A stretch of 64,000 nt of DNA from Mucilaginibacter ginsenosidivorax (GCF_007971525.1 NZ_CP042437.1:868001-932000), one strand, 5' to 3'. Positions 16,628 to 26,331 are shown, numbered from the stretch's first letter. A program made the numbers and translations. The notes: generated by a model not told the origin, from the sequence alone.

Positions 16628-19588
16628 TTACCGCTGAATACTATTGTTATAAGCATCAGCCAACAGTTTAATACTTTCACTCCCCAACGCCTCTGCATCA
16701 AATTCAATCCTTACTTCTTTGGTTTCGCCTTTTAACAGCGTAAAATAGTTATCACTCATTATCGCCGGTAAAATCTGCTCGCCGGTTGATGCTTTCACCG
16801 CCTGTACCCTAATACCAAACGCAACCGCTTTTGACGATACGGGATTGGTTACCTGGGCGGTGATATAATATTTGCCATCAGCTTTAACCGTTTTATAGGT
16901 CACCTTCAAATTTACTTTTGGCAGGGTATTCAACGCGGTATAATCCCGGCGTTTGTTGCCGCGCCAGTAAAAATTATCAGAAACCAGTTTGCCGTTTTTA
17001 TCCGTGAGTTTTAGTTTAATAAAATGTACTGCCGATAAGCCTTCGCTGGCTACATCGCCCTGGTAAACCTCAAAATTGTACAGCGAATAGCCCCAGTAAG
17101 TTGCCCGCTCTACCCCCTGCATCCGCACATATCTTGCAGTTACTTCCGGAAAGGTGATCTTTTGCTGGCCCTGCCGGCCATCGGTTGTACTGTAAACATC
17201 GTGCCAGGTATGGTTATCATTTGATATTTGAATTTTGAATGCTTTGGCATAAGCATCCTCCCAGGTTAGGCCAACACCGTTAATCACTTCATCTTTGCCC
17301 AAATCAATACTGATCCACTCTGCATCATTGTAGCTGCTGGCCCAGCGGGTATCGCTTTTACCATCGTTAACGTCCGATGCGTTGCCATTGGTTGATGAGG
17401 ACGCAAAAACGGGTTTATTTTTAGCCAGATCGGCTTTGTATGGATTAAATTTAAGGTCGAACACCTGCCCCGCGCTATTGGCAGGCGCATCGGCTGTTTT
17501 GCTGATGCTGTATTGTTTTACTAAGGAGCCATCCAGGTTATATACATCTGCCTGGGCGGTTAGGCCATCTGCATCGGCACGGGTAGTGTTGATAATTTTG
17601 ATGGCGTTGGTTAGCGGGTTCCACTGGATATGCAAAGGTTCGCAAGCCTTTTTTGCTCCCCAGAAAGCGCCTGTGAGGTCATAATAATAATCATAGGTTT
17701 GCCACACCATTGATGGGTAGGCCGATTGGCTCATCCAGGTCATCAGGCCCGATGCGTCTTCGCCCATGGCATCCTGCCAGCCCTCAAACATGGCTTTATT
17801 GGTTTCGACGTTTACAAACTGAGCCTTGCGGCAATAATCTTCAATTCCTTTAGGCATACCATAATTACTTACACTTTCGTCATAATAATCGGGCCCGGCA
17901 TTAAACGCCAGCAGACCAAAAAAGTGCTGGTTCCACATCTCGTTACGCGGCCACCATTTATCCGCAGGCATAAACTTTTTAAAGCTATCAAAATTGGTGA
18001 ACACAGCAGTACCCAGTTCAGACCGCAAGCCCCAGCCTTTATTGCCACCCAGGCCGGTTGGGGAGGCTGTGAAATAATAGCGCGGATCTTTATTGGCCCA
18101 GGGCCCGCTACCGGTCAGGTTTTCGGCGTGCGAGTTGGGCTGGTAGTGGCGGTCGCCCCCATCAAAAGTTGCCAGGTCTTCTTTAAGCCAGTTATTCAAT
18201 GGAGCCATTGGCCAGCCTTCGTTTTCGGCACACCATATAGCTATCGAGGGATGGTTACGGAAACGTTTTATCTTTTCTATCGCGTTGGCATTAAAAACAT
18301 TGATATCGGCAGGCAGGTTTTCGTTAGCATTCAGCCAAAAATCGTCCCAAACCATTATACCGTATTTATCACAGGCATCGTAAAATCCCTCGTCGGTTAC
18401 CGACCCAATCCAGTTGCGGATCATGTTAAAGTTCATCTCTTTGTGCAGCCTGACCCTGGTATCGTATTCGGCCCCACGGCAACGCAGCATATATTCCGAC
18501 ATGCCCCAGTCACCACCTTTTATAAATACTTTAACCCCGTTAATAGCCACATGTAATACGTGTCCAATGGTATCATAGCTATACCTTTTAATGCCGAATT
18601 TAATATTCTGAACATCCGACACTTCGTCGCCAACAACCACGCTTAACTTACAATTATACAGATTTGGCTCGCCATAGCCATTGGGCCACCATAGCCTGGG
18701 GCTATTAATCATCAGTTGCTCAAAATCCTTTTTATCCAGCTTAACGTTAGTGCTACTGTTACCGTTTACATAAACTTTTTTTGAAAATTCGATATTGCCG
18801 GGCGTGATAACACCTTTGATGATGGCTGCCTGCGAAGTTGCACTATTGTTTTTCAGTTCGGCAGACACCGATATATCGGCCCGGGCGTTGGTTGGCAGGC
18901 TGCTTTGTATCCAGGGATCTTTGATGGTGATATCGCCGGTATTGCTCAAATAAACATTATCTGTAATACCCGAATTTAGCCCAGGTACATAAGGCATCCA
19001 GTCCCAGCCGGCGCTTGATACATAATTGGGGCTGCCCACATTGGCCAGCGGTTGAAGGGGCAGGTATACCAATACAGCCAGCGCATTTTTATCGCGGCCC
19101 TTTACAAGTGATGTAATATCAAACTGTCCGCGCATCATAAAACCATCCAGGCTGCCCAGCAAGGTACCGTTAAGGTAAATATCGGCCTTACGGTTTACAC
19201 CTTTAAAGTTTAGCCAGATATTTTTTTGAGCGTAATTAGCCGGCACCTTAAATTCGGTACGGTACCAAAAGTTACGGTCGTATTTTGCGCGGTCAACCTT
19301 ATAAATATTATCGCCAAAGTTGGGGTCTTTTTCTAAGCCGACAGCCACGTATGATGCAAATGTCGTTCCCGGAACTATGGCCTGTACCCAGCCATCCGTA
19401 TTAAAACCTGCTACTTTTATCTTATCCGCATCGCTCACATCGGCCTGCGGCTTTATCTTCCATTGCTGCGTGTTTGAGCTGTTGAGGTAAACAAAATTTG
19501 ATTGTGCATTTAAGTTGCTGCACAACAACATCCCGAAGATTATGGCAAAAACAATTTTAAAGCAAGAGATGAGGTTTGTTGGTAACAT
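16628..19588 (-). CDS. GH2 family beta-glycosidase with discoidin (F5/8C) domain, copy 1
   Basis: 986 residues with a signal peptide (about 1-29, ending NLNAQ). Order: GH2 sugar-binding jelly roll (DRNFWYRTEF, NFKGVNRKADIYLNG), Ig-like domain, TIM barrel, then a F5/8 type C domain (about 720-850) and a terminal Ig-like domain. The acid/base Glu lies in WCAENEG (about residue 453) and the nucleophile in GLRSELG (about 523). The fold and motifs fit the GH2 group of exo-beta-mannosidase, exo-beta-glucosaminidase and mannosylglycoprotein endo-beta-mannosidase; exact specificity is open. A close paralogue with the same architecture is at 29031-31994. No operator of the type seen at other PUL genes was found upstream, only repeats. 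Confidence 0.88.
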   Translation of the reverse strand: MLPTNLISCFKIVFAIIFGMLLCSNLNAQSNFVYLNSSNTQQWKIKPQADVSDADKIKVAGFNTDGWVQAIVPGTTFASYVAVGLEKDPNFGDNIYKVDRAKYDRNFWYRTEFKVPANYAQKNIWLNFKGVNRKADIYLNGTLLGSLDGFMMRGQFDITSLVKGRDKNALAVLVYLPLQPLANVGSPNYVSSAGWDWMPYVPGLNSGITDNVYLSNTGDITIKDPWIQSSLPTNARADISVSAELKNNSATSQAAIIKGVITPGNIEFSKKVYVNGNSSTNVKLDKKDFEQLMINSPRLWWPNGYGEPNLYNCKLSVVVGDEVSDVQNIKFGIKRYSYDTIGHVLHVAINGVKVFIKGGDWGMSEYMLRCRGAEYDTRVRLHKEMNFNMIRNWIGSVTDEGFYDACDKYGIMVWDDFWLNANENLPADINVFNANAIEKIKRFRNHPSIAIWCAENEGWPMAPLNNWLKEDLATFDGGDRHYQPNSHAENLTGSGPWANKDPRYYFTASPTGLGGNKGWGLRSELGTAVFTNFDSFKKFMPADKWWPRNEMWNQHFFGLLAFNAGPDYYDESVSNYGMPKGIEDYCRKAQFVNVETNKAMFEGWQDAMGEDASGLMTWMSQSAYPSMVWQTYDYYYDLTGAFWGAKKACEPLHIQWNPLTNAIKIINTTRADADGLTAQADVYNLDGSLVKQYSISKTADAPANSAGQVFDLKFNPYKADLAKNKPVFASSSTNGNASDVNDGKSDTRWASSYNDAEWISIDLGKDEVINGVGLTWEDAYAKAFKIQISNDNHTWHDVYSTTDGRQGQQKITFPEVTARYVRMQGVERATYWGYSLYNFEVYQGDVASEGLSAVHFIKLKLTDKNGKLVSDNFYWRGNKRRDYTALNTLPKVNLKVTYKTVKADGKYYITAQVTNPVSSKAVAFGIRVQAVKASTGEQILPAIMSDNYFTLLKGETKEVRIEFDAEALGSESIKLLADAYNNSIQR

Positions 19589-19732
19589 TTTAGAATTTGA
19601 GCGGTGGTTTACAATGTGGTTTTCAGAATGGTAAATTTATCTGATGCCCTCAGCTCAAAAAATGGATAAACTGTTGAATGCGATGGATTATTTTACTTAA
19701 AACAAGCGCTAAATCTGGGGGGGAATGACTTA

Positions 19733-19815
19733 TATCGCGTGTCGGCGAATCAACTCACCCGGCGACGCTATGCCCGTCACCCTCCTCTTCGGCTTCGCCG
19801 GAAAGAGGGGCTTGG
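19733..19815. repeat. Family B repeat, partial copy
   Basis: Half of the family B element (GCGTGTCGGCGAATCAACTC through GGCTTCGCCGGAAAGAGGGG). The pairing second half is missing or replaced by the next repeats. The 19589-20354 gap contains no gene, only repeats. Confidence 0.6.
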
Positions 19816-19913
19816 AAATTCAATTTTTATTTTTCTTTATAAAATAAACCACTGTCATCCTGAGCGGTAAAAATTCGCGAAATTCTGAAGGGAGAATGAC
19901 ATCGTTAAAAGGG

Positions 19914-19991
19914 CTGTCATGGTGAGCCTGTCGAACCATAGCGGGCAAAGGCCTCTCCGCGCGCGACCCTTCGACAGGCTTAGGGTGACAG
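19914..19991. repeat. REP-like palindrome, family F, copy 1
   Basis: CTGTCATGGTGAGCCTGTCG... pairs with ...CGACAGGCTTAGGGTGACAG across about 22 bases. A related copy is at 32232-32293. It is flanked by two short direct repeats of the form AAATTCGCGAAATTCTGAAG (about 19871 and 20034). Confidence 0.65.
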
Positions 19992-20083
19992 GCCTGCGCA
20001 CCTCGAAAATAGAACTTGTCGTGGGTAGTTGTAAAATTTCGCAAAATTCTGAACGGGGAATAACGTATATCGCAGGCGGCGAA

Positions 20084-20245
20084 GACTCACCCCGACGAGG
20101 CTACGCCCGTCACCCCTCTCTCCGCTTCGCGCATAGTGGGGCAAAAAAATAGAAAAAATGATTTTTACCCTCTATGCGGCTTCAGCCGGAGAGAGGGTGG
20201 CCCAGCGCAGCGTCGGCCGGGTGAGTCTCAACCCGCGTTCAACCC
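20084..20245. repeat. Family B stem-loop repeat, full copy
   Basis: An imperfect dyad of about 160 bases: GACTCACCCCGACGAGGCTA / CCTCTCTCCGCTTCGCGCAT pairs with GCGGCTTCAGCCGGAGAGAG / CGTCGGCCGGGTGAGTCTCA. Other copies at 32031-32196 and 38511-38676. Confidence 0.75.
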
Positions 20246-20266
20246 AAATGTTTGTGCAAAAGCCTA

Positions 20267-20296
20267 CCAGCACCCGATATTCATATCGGGTGCTGG
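20267..20296 (-). terminator. Strong hairpin after the kinase-like/barrel gene
   Basis: CCAGCACCCGATAT (20267-20280) and ATATCGGGTGCTGG (20283-20296) form a perfect stem. It lies about 60 bases beyond the stop of the minus-strand gene; a short T-run (CTTTTG) follows on that strand. Confidence 0.5.
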
Positions 20297-20354
20297 CAGA
20301 AGATATTTGTTTAACCTGCATCTATGTAAAAATACAGCGCCAAAGTCAATATAC

Positions 20355-22937
20355 CTACAGCCTGAAATTAAGCGAAATATAAGGGTACCAGCCTTCGTCT
20401 GAGTGCCCGGCAAGCAGCTGCAATACCGTTAAGCTTGCGGGTGCAAAATAGAGCCCGCCGCCTGCACCTGTGTGCCATTTGTCTGAATGTTCGCCACTGA
20501 TCCATACCCGGCCGGTATCGTAAAAACCGGTAATACCCAATTGGCCCGGTAAAATATAACTGGCTATATCGGCAATTTTTACCCTGCCCTGCAGGTTATT
20601 GAAAAACATATTCTGGCCTGCAAACCTGTTTTGCAGGTACCCCAAAAGGTTTCCCTGGCCACCCAGGAACATAGATTGATAAAACGCCGGTTTACCAAAA
20701 CTGATGCCTCCGCCTATCCGGTCGGATAGTACGATGTTTCCTTTGGCATCCAGTGGCAGGTAGTAGGTAAACTCGGGTTTAATTTGCACAAAGGCTTTCG
20801 AATAGGTGTTAAGCCCCTCATAACCTGCCAAAGCAACTTCAAAATAATATCCTTTAAATGGCAATACATTATTATTGCGCTTATTACTGGTAAAATTCAG
20901 CATCAAACCCAGGTGGATCTTGTTTTTATTTACGCTTGTACTATCATAAGAATTGATGAGTGATGGCTGCGAAATAAATCTGCCTGCATTATCGTCGGGG
21001 TTATAGTGATAAAACTGGGCAGATGGGCCTGCGCTTAAAAAGCTGCCTTTACCTGTTTGCCAGCGCAAAGCAGCATCAAATTCAAGGGTATTAAACCTTG
21101 CCCGGTAATATTTACGATATCCCTCGTTTTTAATCAATATGGTTTCATTCCCACGGCCAAAAAAGTTGGTAGTGTTATCGGGCGCCAGGATATTGGCTTT
21201 CATTACAAAATCGGCTTTTCCAACAACCTGCGACCATTCGCCGCTGTAATTGGCCCTAAATGCGTTGGTGGCAAATGCATGACTGATTAACAACTGTTGG
21301 CGGGTAGCATAGGGCAACTTACGGAAACCATCATACCCTGTATACTTAAAGCCCAATCCTAACAGAAAACCATCATCGGCATTTATAGCGGCTGTTGCCA
21401 GCGGCATCCAAACATTATATAAATTAGTAGGCCTAAACCTGGTGGCATTGGTATCGGCCGACAAGCGGTTGCTTAAGCGATTGGTTTTGCCGGTGAAAGT
21501 GATACTATCTTTTGAGCCGTAAACAGGTATGGTATTTACCGAGTTTTTGATATCGTAAGTTTTATGCCCGGTGCTATCAACAAACCTTAATTTTATAGGC
21601 GATGTACTGTTATCAACCACAATATGATCATCCCCTCCCGAAACATAAATCCTTACCTCTTCGGTAACGGCCGGATCATAGGTTATATCCATATATGATC
21701 CTTTTACATCGTCGCTTTTGTTAAGTTTATCAATTTTAACCCGCAGGGTTTTATCCGGGGCACCGGCGATAGTAAGCAATTCGTCTTTATTGGTTATATG
21801 GATATCAACAATCCGGTTTATAAAATAAAAATATTGGCTCATAGCCGCCGGAATATTGTCCCTGCGTTTTTTTAGTATCGCCAGCAGCTCGGTATGCCTT
21901 AACCGGTAATTTTCTTTGGGCAGCAGCTTAAGGCCAGCCTCCAAAACATCGTCTGTTTCGTACTTAACAAAATCATTAACAATATTCATCCATTGCGCAT
22001 AACTAAACTGCACATCGGGTATGGCATTCAAAAATTTCGTTTTGAAGATAGAATACTTTACATTGGGGATATCGGCTGTAAAATTACCCAAAACAGGGTC
22101 TATCCAGGGTAGTGCAGCAATGGATGGCAACAGGCCCTGGTTAACATGAAACACCTGGTCCCTATCCCGCGGTACCGGTATGTAAGCTTTTTGTTTACCA
22201 CTGATATCGCCTGCCCATCGCCACTGATCTTCATGACGGTCCCAGTCGCCTATCAACATATCGAGCATGCGGGCACGCAAAAACATTTCGCCATCTATCC
22301 TGCTGTCATAACTTTTGTTGAGCGCCCGCTCCATCTTAAGGGTATTGTCTGACGGGCCGGCAGGCTCGCGCTCTTCCAGCAAACATATCAGGCCGGTAAA
22401 AACTTTGCTGTACTGGCCCAGGGCAACATCATCTGCAACTACGCCTATTACGGGATTGGCATGAGGCACATGAGCGGCTTCGGCCAGCGGCGGCACAATC
22501 AGCGCCGAATAAGGGTGCTGGCCACTAAACTCATCTCCTATCCAGTCAACAGCAAAAGTTCCCTGCAAATTTTCGGGCAGTAATTTATCCGGGGCTTTCT
22601 CTACACTGCGAAGCACCCACTCTTTACCATCTTTATCTTCCAGCCGCAACGATTTTGATTCCATCCCCCCGCCCTGTTTTAACGGCGAAAGCCCCCCTTT
22701 AAATTTTGATAGCCGGATGATGGGCAGCTTTACCGGTTGGGCCCAGTCTTTACGAAAATTTTCGCCAAACAACCAGCGATGGATACCGCTTACCTGATCG
22801 TATTCCGGATGCGCACTTATGGTTATGCTATCACCCGTCATCCGGGATTTATCTGCGCGCGTGCTGCTGGTTATTTGTGCATTACATGCTAAGGAGCCCG
22901 CAACTAATAATAGGATCAATAGTAGTTTTTTCAACAT
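20355..22937 (-). CDS. Fusion of a kinase-like domain and an outer-membrane BamA-type barrel
   Basis: 860 residues with a signal peptide (1-20). Residues about 55-400 do not look like POTRA domains but like a secreted Fam20/CotH/HipA-type kinase: a strand pair SKSLRLEDKDGKEWVLRSVEK, a helix RARMLDMLIG, then GDWDRHEDQWRW (D231, D233-R234-H235) and YIPVPRDRDQVF (D258-R259-D260), which resemble catalytic-loop DRH and metal-binding Asp motifs. After linker strands, residues about 480-860 form a 16-strand barrel similar to BamA/ShlB proteins, ending ISLNFRL. Kinase activity is inference from motifs; an alternative is an inactive fold. It appears monocistronic, flanked by repeats and a remnant gene, with no local operator. 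Its link to the glycan locus is uncertain. Confidence 0.72.
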   Translation of the reverse strand: MLKKLLLILLLVAGSLACNAQITSSTRADKSRMTGDSITISAHPEYDQVSGIHRWLFGENFRKDWAQPVKLPIIRLSKFKGGLSPLKQGGGMESKSLRLEDKDGKEWVLRSVEKAPDKLLPENLQGTFAVDWIGDEFSGQHPYSALIVPPLAEAAHVPHANPVIGVVADDVALGQYSKVFTGLICLLEEREPAGPSDNTLKMERALNKSYDSRIDGEMFLRARMLDMLIGDWDRHEDQWRWAGDISGKQKAYIPVPRDRDQVFHVNQGLLPSIAALPWIDPVLGNFTADIPNVKYSIFKTKFLNAIPDVQFSYAQWMNIVNDFVKYETDDVLEAGLKLLPKENYRLRHTELLAILKKRRDNIPAAMSQYFYFINRIVDIHITNKDELLTIAGAPDKTLRVKIDKLNKSDDVKGSYMDITYDPAVTEEVRIYVSGGDDHIVVDNSTSPIKLRFVDSTGHKTYDIKNSVNTIPVYGSKDSITFTGKTNRLSNRLSADTNATRFRPTNLYNVWMPLATAAINADDGFLLGLGFKYTGYDGFRKLPYATRQQLLISHAFATNAFRANYSGEWSQVVGKADFVMKANILAPDNTTNFFGRGNETILIKNEGYRKYYRARFNTLEFDAALRWQTGKGSFLSAGPSAQFYHYNPDDNAGRFISQPSLINSYDSTSVNKNKIHLGLMLNFTSNKRNNNVLPFKGYYFEVALAGYEGLNTYSKAFVQIKPEFTYYLPLDAKGNIVLSDRIGGGISFGKPAFYQSMFLGGQGNLLGYLQNRFAGQNMFFNNLQGRVKIADIASYILPGQLGITGFYDTGRVWISGEHSDKWHTGAGGGLYFAPASLTVLQLLAGHSDEGWYPYISLNFRL

Positions 22938-23204
22938 GATAGTGTAGGTATTGTCGCCAATCTCCGTTTAAGTTACGAATTGAACTCAACAATCCGGGAA
23001 AAAAACTGGAGGTAGTTTGTCTTAGCAAAACTACAAAATCCGAACCCAATCGTAAATCACTAAATATCAATCAATTAAAAAAAACAACGCTATATAAGTA
23101 ACGACATTTCGCTAATTCCACTAAAATATCATCTTTATTTCGGTAAAGGATAAATATCCAGCCAGCTTATACACCTCGTTTAAAACACAGCCAGGGCAGA
23201 CCGT

Positions 23205-23336
23205 TTAATATTTAAGGTTCGGAGAATCTATCTGTGCCTGTTTAAACTGGGTTTCCCATTCGTCTTTCCATCCGAAGGCAATGGTGGCCTGCGCTTTCCA
23301 TGCTTGCGGAGGTCTGATTTCGAGCTCCGCGCACTG
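23205..23336 (-). pseudogene. Possible C-terminal remnant of a nitroreductase-family gene
   Basis: On the minus strand, one frame reads about 44 residues containing PPQAWKAQATIAFGWKDEWE and ending DSPNLKY before a TAA at 23205. The P-x-x-WK-x-x-AQ-x-x-FG pattern is like the C-terminus of Frm2-type nitroreductases. There is no start codon and no upstream part; the frame runs into the GH78 3' end region. It may be a relic left when the GH78 region arrived. The rest of the 22938-23387 gap shows no gene. Moderate to low certainty. Confidence 0.35.
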
Positions 23337-23387
23337 CAAATGTTTGAATAAAAAGAGCCCCAAATTTGAGGCCCTTCTCACCTATCT

Positions 23388-25745
23388 TTAAATTACAAAT
23401 GAATTGTTGCCCGCTTTTAATATATATTGTTTTGCCTTCCACACCAATATACCGGTGGTTGTATGCGGTAAATTGATATTTATTTGCCATCGGCCTTTTT
23501 CAAATTTATAGCCGGCAAAAACCTTTCCGTTTGGATGGGGTATTTCGCCGCTGATGTGCTTCAAAGTGCCTAAATGGGGTTCTATCTTTATTTTGGCAAA
23601 ACCCGGCGCGTAGCTATCAATACCTAAAACAGTCCTGAAAAACTCAATGTTGGGGCTTGCTCCCCATGCATGGCAATCTGACCGGGTAGTGTTAACATCA
23701 GAATACTCGGCCCAGGTAGTAAGGCCCATGGCTATATTTTGGCGGTAAATACCCAGCCAGTTCATGTAATCGTTACCCAAACCTGCCTTTACCAGCGCCT
23801 GGTTAAGGTAATATTTAAAGTAAACCGAGCATTGGGTTAAACTGGTGTCCTTAAGTAATCCTTTAGCCACTGCGGGTATGTTGGCGTTGCTCACCATGCC
23901 GGTAAGTATGGCCAACGCATTAACATGCTGCGAAAAACCTTTTCTTTCCTTTGTATCGGCATACAATTTTCTGCCGGCGTCCCAGTATTTGCTTTGTATG
24001 GTAGCCTTTAACTGGGCGGCCTTTTTGTTGTATAAAACGGCATAGTCATGCAAACCTATTTTGGCTTCCATGTCTGCCGCCCATTGGTATGCCCATAACA
24101 GTTGCAGGTCATAAATTGCGGCGCTGCCATCTTTACCTTTCACCTCGCCCCACATGTTACCGGCCCAATCAACAAACGCCCAGTACGGGGTATCTTTTAA
24201 CGAGCCATCGGCCTGCTGGTATTTACTGAAAAAATCGAGTACGCCCCGTTCGCCCTGCAGCTTATTCCTAATAAAATCGTTATCGCCGCGGTACATCCAG
24301 TAATCATGCAACATGCAGATATACCATAAGGAGAACGTGGATATAACCTGCGTGCCTCTTGATGGGTAGCAACTGGCGGTTACGCCTTCGGGTAAGCGCG
24401 AGTGGTCCATCTGGTTAAGCGCATTGCGCGCCAGCCGGTTATCGCTGGTGTTGTAGTACGATATCATGGCCTGTATACGCGTATCGCCAATGTATTGCAG
24501 CTGCTCGTAATACGGGCAGTCGGTATAAGTTTCCCAGGCATTAAGCCTTACGGTGCGCCAGCCAATATCCAGCATCTGCTTCATTTCGGCATTATCTGTA
24601 TTCAGTACCGATATGCGTTTAAAAGGATAACCCGTGAAGGTGCCGAACAGGTCATCAACTACCAGCGGGTCGTTTTTAGTTTGTACGATAAGCCTGATAT
24701 AACGATACGTGCGAAAATTAAGCGTTGTGAATGACTGCCCCTGGCTGCCATCGCCAATCAGGCTGTCTATCCTTGCTACAAACTCCTTGCCCGCTACCTC
24801 ATTCCGGTTACCTTTAATAACGCCCTTGCTGCCTTTGGCGTAAAGCGATTCGGCGTAGCCAAGCGATATGCCTGCATCCTTGCCGCCGCTAAAATTCAAC
24901 GTTACATAGGCATTTGTTTCAAAAGTTTGATCGAGCACCAGGGTAGCCGTAGTATTTGCGGGAATGGTTAACGGCGTCTTTTTTTCCGGAAAGCCCGGCG
25001 CAACGGTTACACCATCTGCTCTTCGTAATTGAACAAGCCGCTGGTAGGTCATTTCCCTTGGCGGCAGCGACGATGGCACCAACGCCCATTCAATACCCCA
25101 GGCTGTGCCTTTAAGCCTGCCGTCGGCCACCTTACCTGCAGCAAACCAGGCGCTGTCATCATAATCCGCAGCTGTCCAGTCGCCTTTAACGGCCTGTCGC
25201 ATATCTACCATCTCTCCCCTGCTGGCAGCAAAAAAATACCCCGGTACAGGCTGATGCCCTATATCGCGCATGCACTTCCAGGTATTGTTGGTGTTTAAAA
25301 CCTCTTCCTTTGCCGAATTACCCTGTAAAATAAAGCCTGTGCGTACGCTTATTTGCGCCGCGGGGCTGTATTGGGCCTCATTCCAAACAAGCGCGGCTAT
25401 GGTGTTTTTCCCTGCCGACAGGTACGGTGCCAGATCAACCGTTTCATAATTCCAATAATAGGTATCGCCCCGGGCCGGCCCTAATGATACCAGCTTGCCA
25501 TTAACATACAATTTATAGCGGTTATCTGCCGATATGTGCACGATGAAAGTTGCCGGCTTACCTGCAATATCAATGTTTTTACGAAAGTAATAAATGCCGT
25601 AGTTTATGCCATTGTCGCCAGGCAAAGCTATCCAGGCTGCATTCCATTGCCTTGGGGCGGCATTGCTAACCGACGATTGCGCAACGGCGTACTTTGCCGG
25701 CAATAAGCCCAGGGCAAATACTATGGTAACAAAAAAAAGTTTCAT
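23388..25745 (-). CDS. GH78 alpha-L-rhamnosidase-like enzyme
   Basis: 785 residues with a 23-residue signal peptide (ending AVAQ). N-terminal beta-sandwich domains (YFRKNIDI, HISADNRYKLYVNGKLVSLGP, YWNYETVDLAPYL) precede an (alpha/alpha)6 barrel and a C-terminal beta-sandwich. The family signature lies in WETYTDCPYYEQLQYIGDTR (about residue 408), followed by SLWYICMLHDYWMYRGD and the YWAFVDWAG stretch. GH78 enzymes release L-rhamnose from the ends of glycans. The gene has its own promoter with an operator of the local motif. The typical DCPxRxE is changed to DCPYYEQ here, so linkage or even sugar preference may differ from characterised members. Confidence 0.88.
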   Translation of the reverse strand: MKLFFVTIVFALGLLPAKYAVAQSSVSNAAPRQWNAAWIALPGDNGINYGIYYFRKNIDIAGKPATFIVHISADNRYKLYVNGKLVSLGPARGDTYYWNYETVDLAPYLSAGKNTIAALVWNEAQYSPAAQISVRTGFILQGNSAKEEVLNTNNTWKCMRDIGHQPVPGYFFAASRGEMVDMRQAVKGDWTAADYDDSAWFAAGKVADGRLKGTAWGIEWALVPSSLPPREMTYQRLVQLRRADGVTVAPGFPEKKTPLTIPANTTATLVLDQTFETNAYVTLNFSGGKDAGISLGYAESLYAKGSKGVIKGNRNEVAGKEFVARIDSLIGDGSQGQSFTTLNFRTYRYIRLIVQTKNDPLVVDDLFGTFTGYPFKRISVLNTDNAEMKQMLDIGWRTVRLNAWETYTDCPYYEQLQYIGDTRIQAMISYYNTSDNRLARNALNQMDHSRLPEGVTASCYPSRGTQVISTFSLWYICMLHDYWMYRGDNDFIRNKLQGERGVLDFFSKYQQADGSLKDTPYWAFVDWAGNMWGEVKGKDGSAAIYDLQLLWAYQWAADMEAKIGLHDYAVLYNKKAAQLKATIQSKYWDAGRKLYADTKERKGFSQHVNALAILTGMVSNANIPAVAKGLLKDTSLTQCSVYFKYYLNQALVKAGLGNDYMNWLGIYRQNIAMGLTTWAEYSDVNTTRSDCHAWGASPNIEFFRTVLGIDSYAPGFAKIKIEPHLGTLKHISGEIPHPNGKVFAGYKFEKGRWQININLPHTTTGILVWKAKQYILKAGNNSFVI

Positions 25746-25770
25746 TATGGTTTATCTGATTGGTTGAACA

Positions 25771-25816
25771 ATAATATACATTTACCGCATAAAAAGCAAA
25801 ATAAATCGTTTTAGCA
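25771..25816 (-). promoter_or_regulatory. Promoter and LacI-type operator of the GH78 gene
   Basis: On the minus strand, GCTAAAACGATTTA (plus 25802-25815) is followed directly by TTTTG (25797-25801) and, 18 bases later, TATATTAT (25771-25778). These fit the Bacteroidota -33 and -7 elements. The operator would block the -33 region. Confidence 0.6.
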
Positions 25817-25984
25817 ATAAATTATATTTTTGGAAGGAAAACCGTTGCCGCTAACCATTGAACTGAGCCAATCGCCTTTAAACATTTAAAGTAGAAAAGG
25901 GAGTAAAAAAAGGAGGCTTATTTTGCGCAAAGACAGTAACTTAAGGAATAAACTGTTCATAAGCTGGGGGAATGTGCGATTCTC

Positions 25985-26239
25985 CTCTTGAGAGCTACTG
26001 CGTGTACACATCTTTTGGAAACGTACCAATAATAAAAAAAATGTCATTTCGAACGAACCGGGGAGGGCTTTGAGTGTTGGCGTGAGGAGAAATCCTATAC
26101 GACATGCCTGCGAACCTGCGCGGTGCGATACAAATCGTATAAGATTTCTCTTTCGCTCTGCCGCACAACCCCACGCATGCTCTATCGAAATGACAATTTT
26201 CTTTACTTAGAGAGATGTGTACACAGTAGCTCTTGAGAG
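25985..26239. mobile_element. MITE-like element D inserted in a family C repeat, with target duplication
   Basis: An element of 235 bases (25995-26229) has ends CTACTGCGTGTACACATCT and AGATGTGTACACAGTAG, near-perfect inverted repeats. On both sides sits the same 10-mer CTCTTGAGAG (25985-25994 and 26230-26239), which looks like a target-site duplication. Inside, TGTCATTTCGA and TCGAAATGACA form a second inverted pair, so the whole unit can fold. It carries no transposase gene. Confidence 0.7.
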
Positions 26240-26331
26240 GGGTGGAGGGGTGTGTTATTCTACTCGGGCTTGTCGCTTGCATAACACACCCCTGCCCCGC
26301 TCTTTCCCGTCGCGCCCCCTCTTGAGAGGGG
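26230..26331. repeat. Family C repeat, copy near lacI
   Basis: TCTTGAGAGGGGTGGAGGGG pairs with CCCCCTCTTGAGAGGGG-type sequence at the other end, with internal GGGGTGTGTTAT / ATAACACACCCC arms. Two further copies are at 52632-52743 and 52770-52871. The remaining gap to 26503 shows no gene. Confidence 0.65.

Noticed and set aside
17726-18556. 276-residue plus-strand ORF
   Set aside because: It is antisense to the conserved catalytic domain of the GH2 gene; its codons are the complement of that gene and it has no family features.
19588-19735. LacI operator before GH2 copy 1
   Set aside because: Only a half match (GCGCTAAATCTGG near 19706) is present, without the palindrome.
25995-26282. 95-residue ORF at 25995-26282
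   Set aside because: It spans element D and a family C repeat; not a gene.
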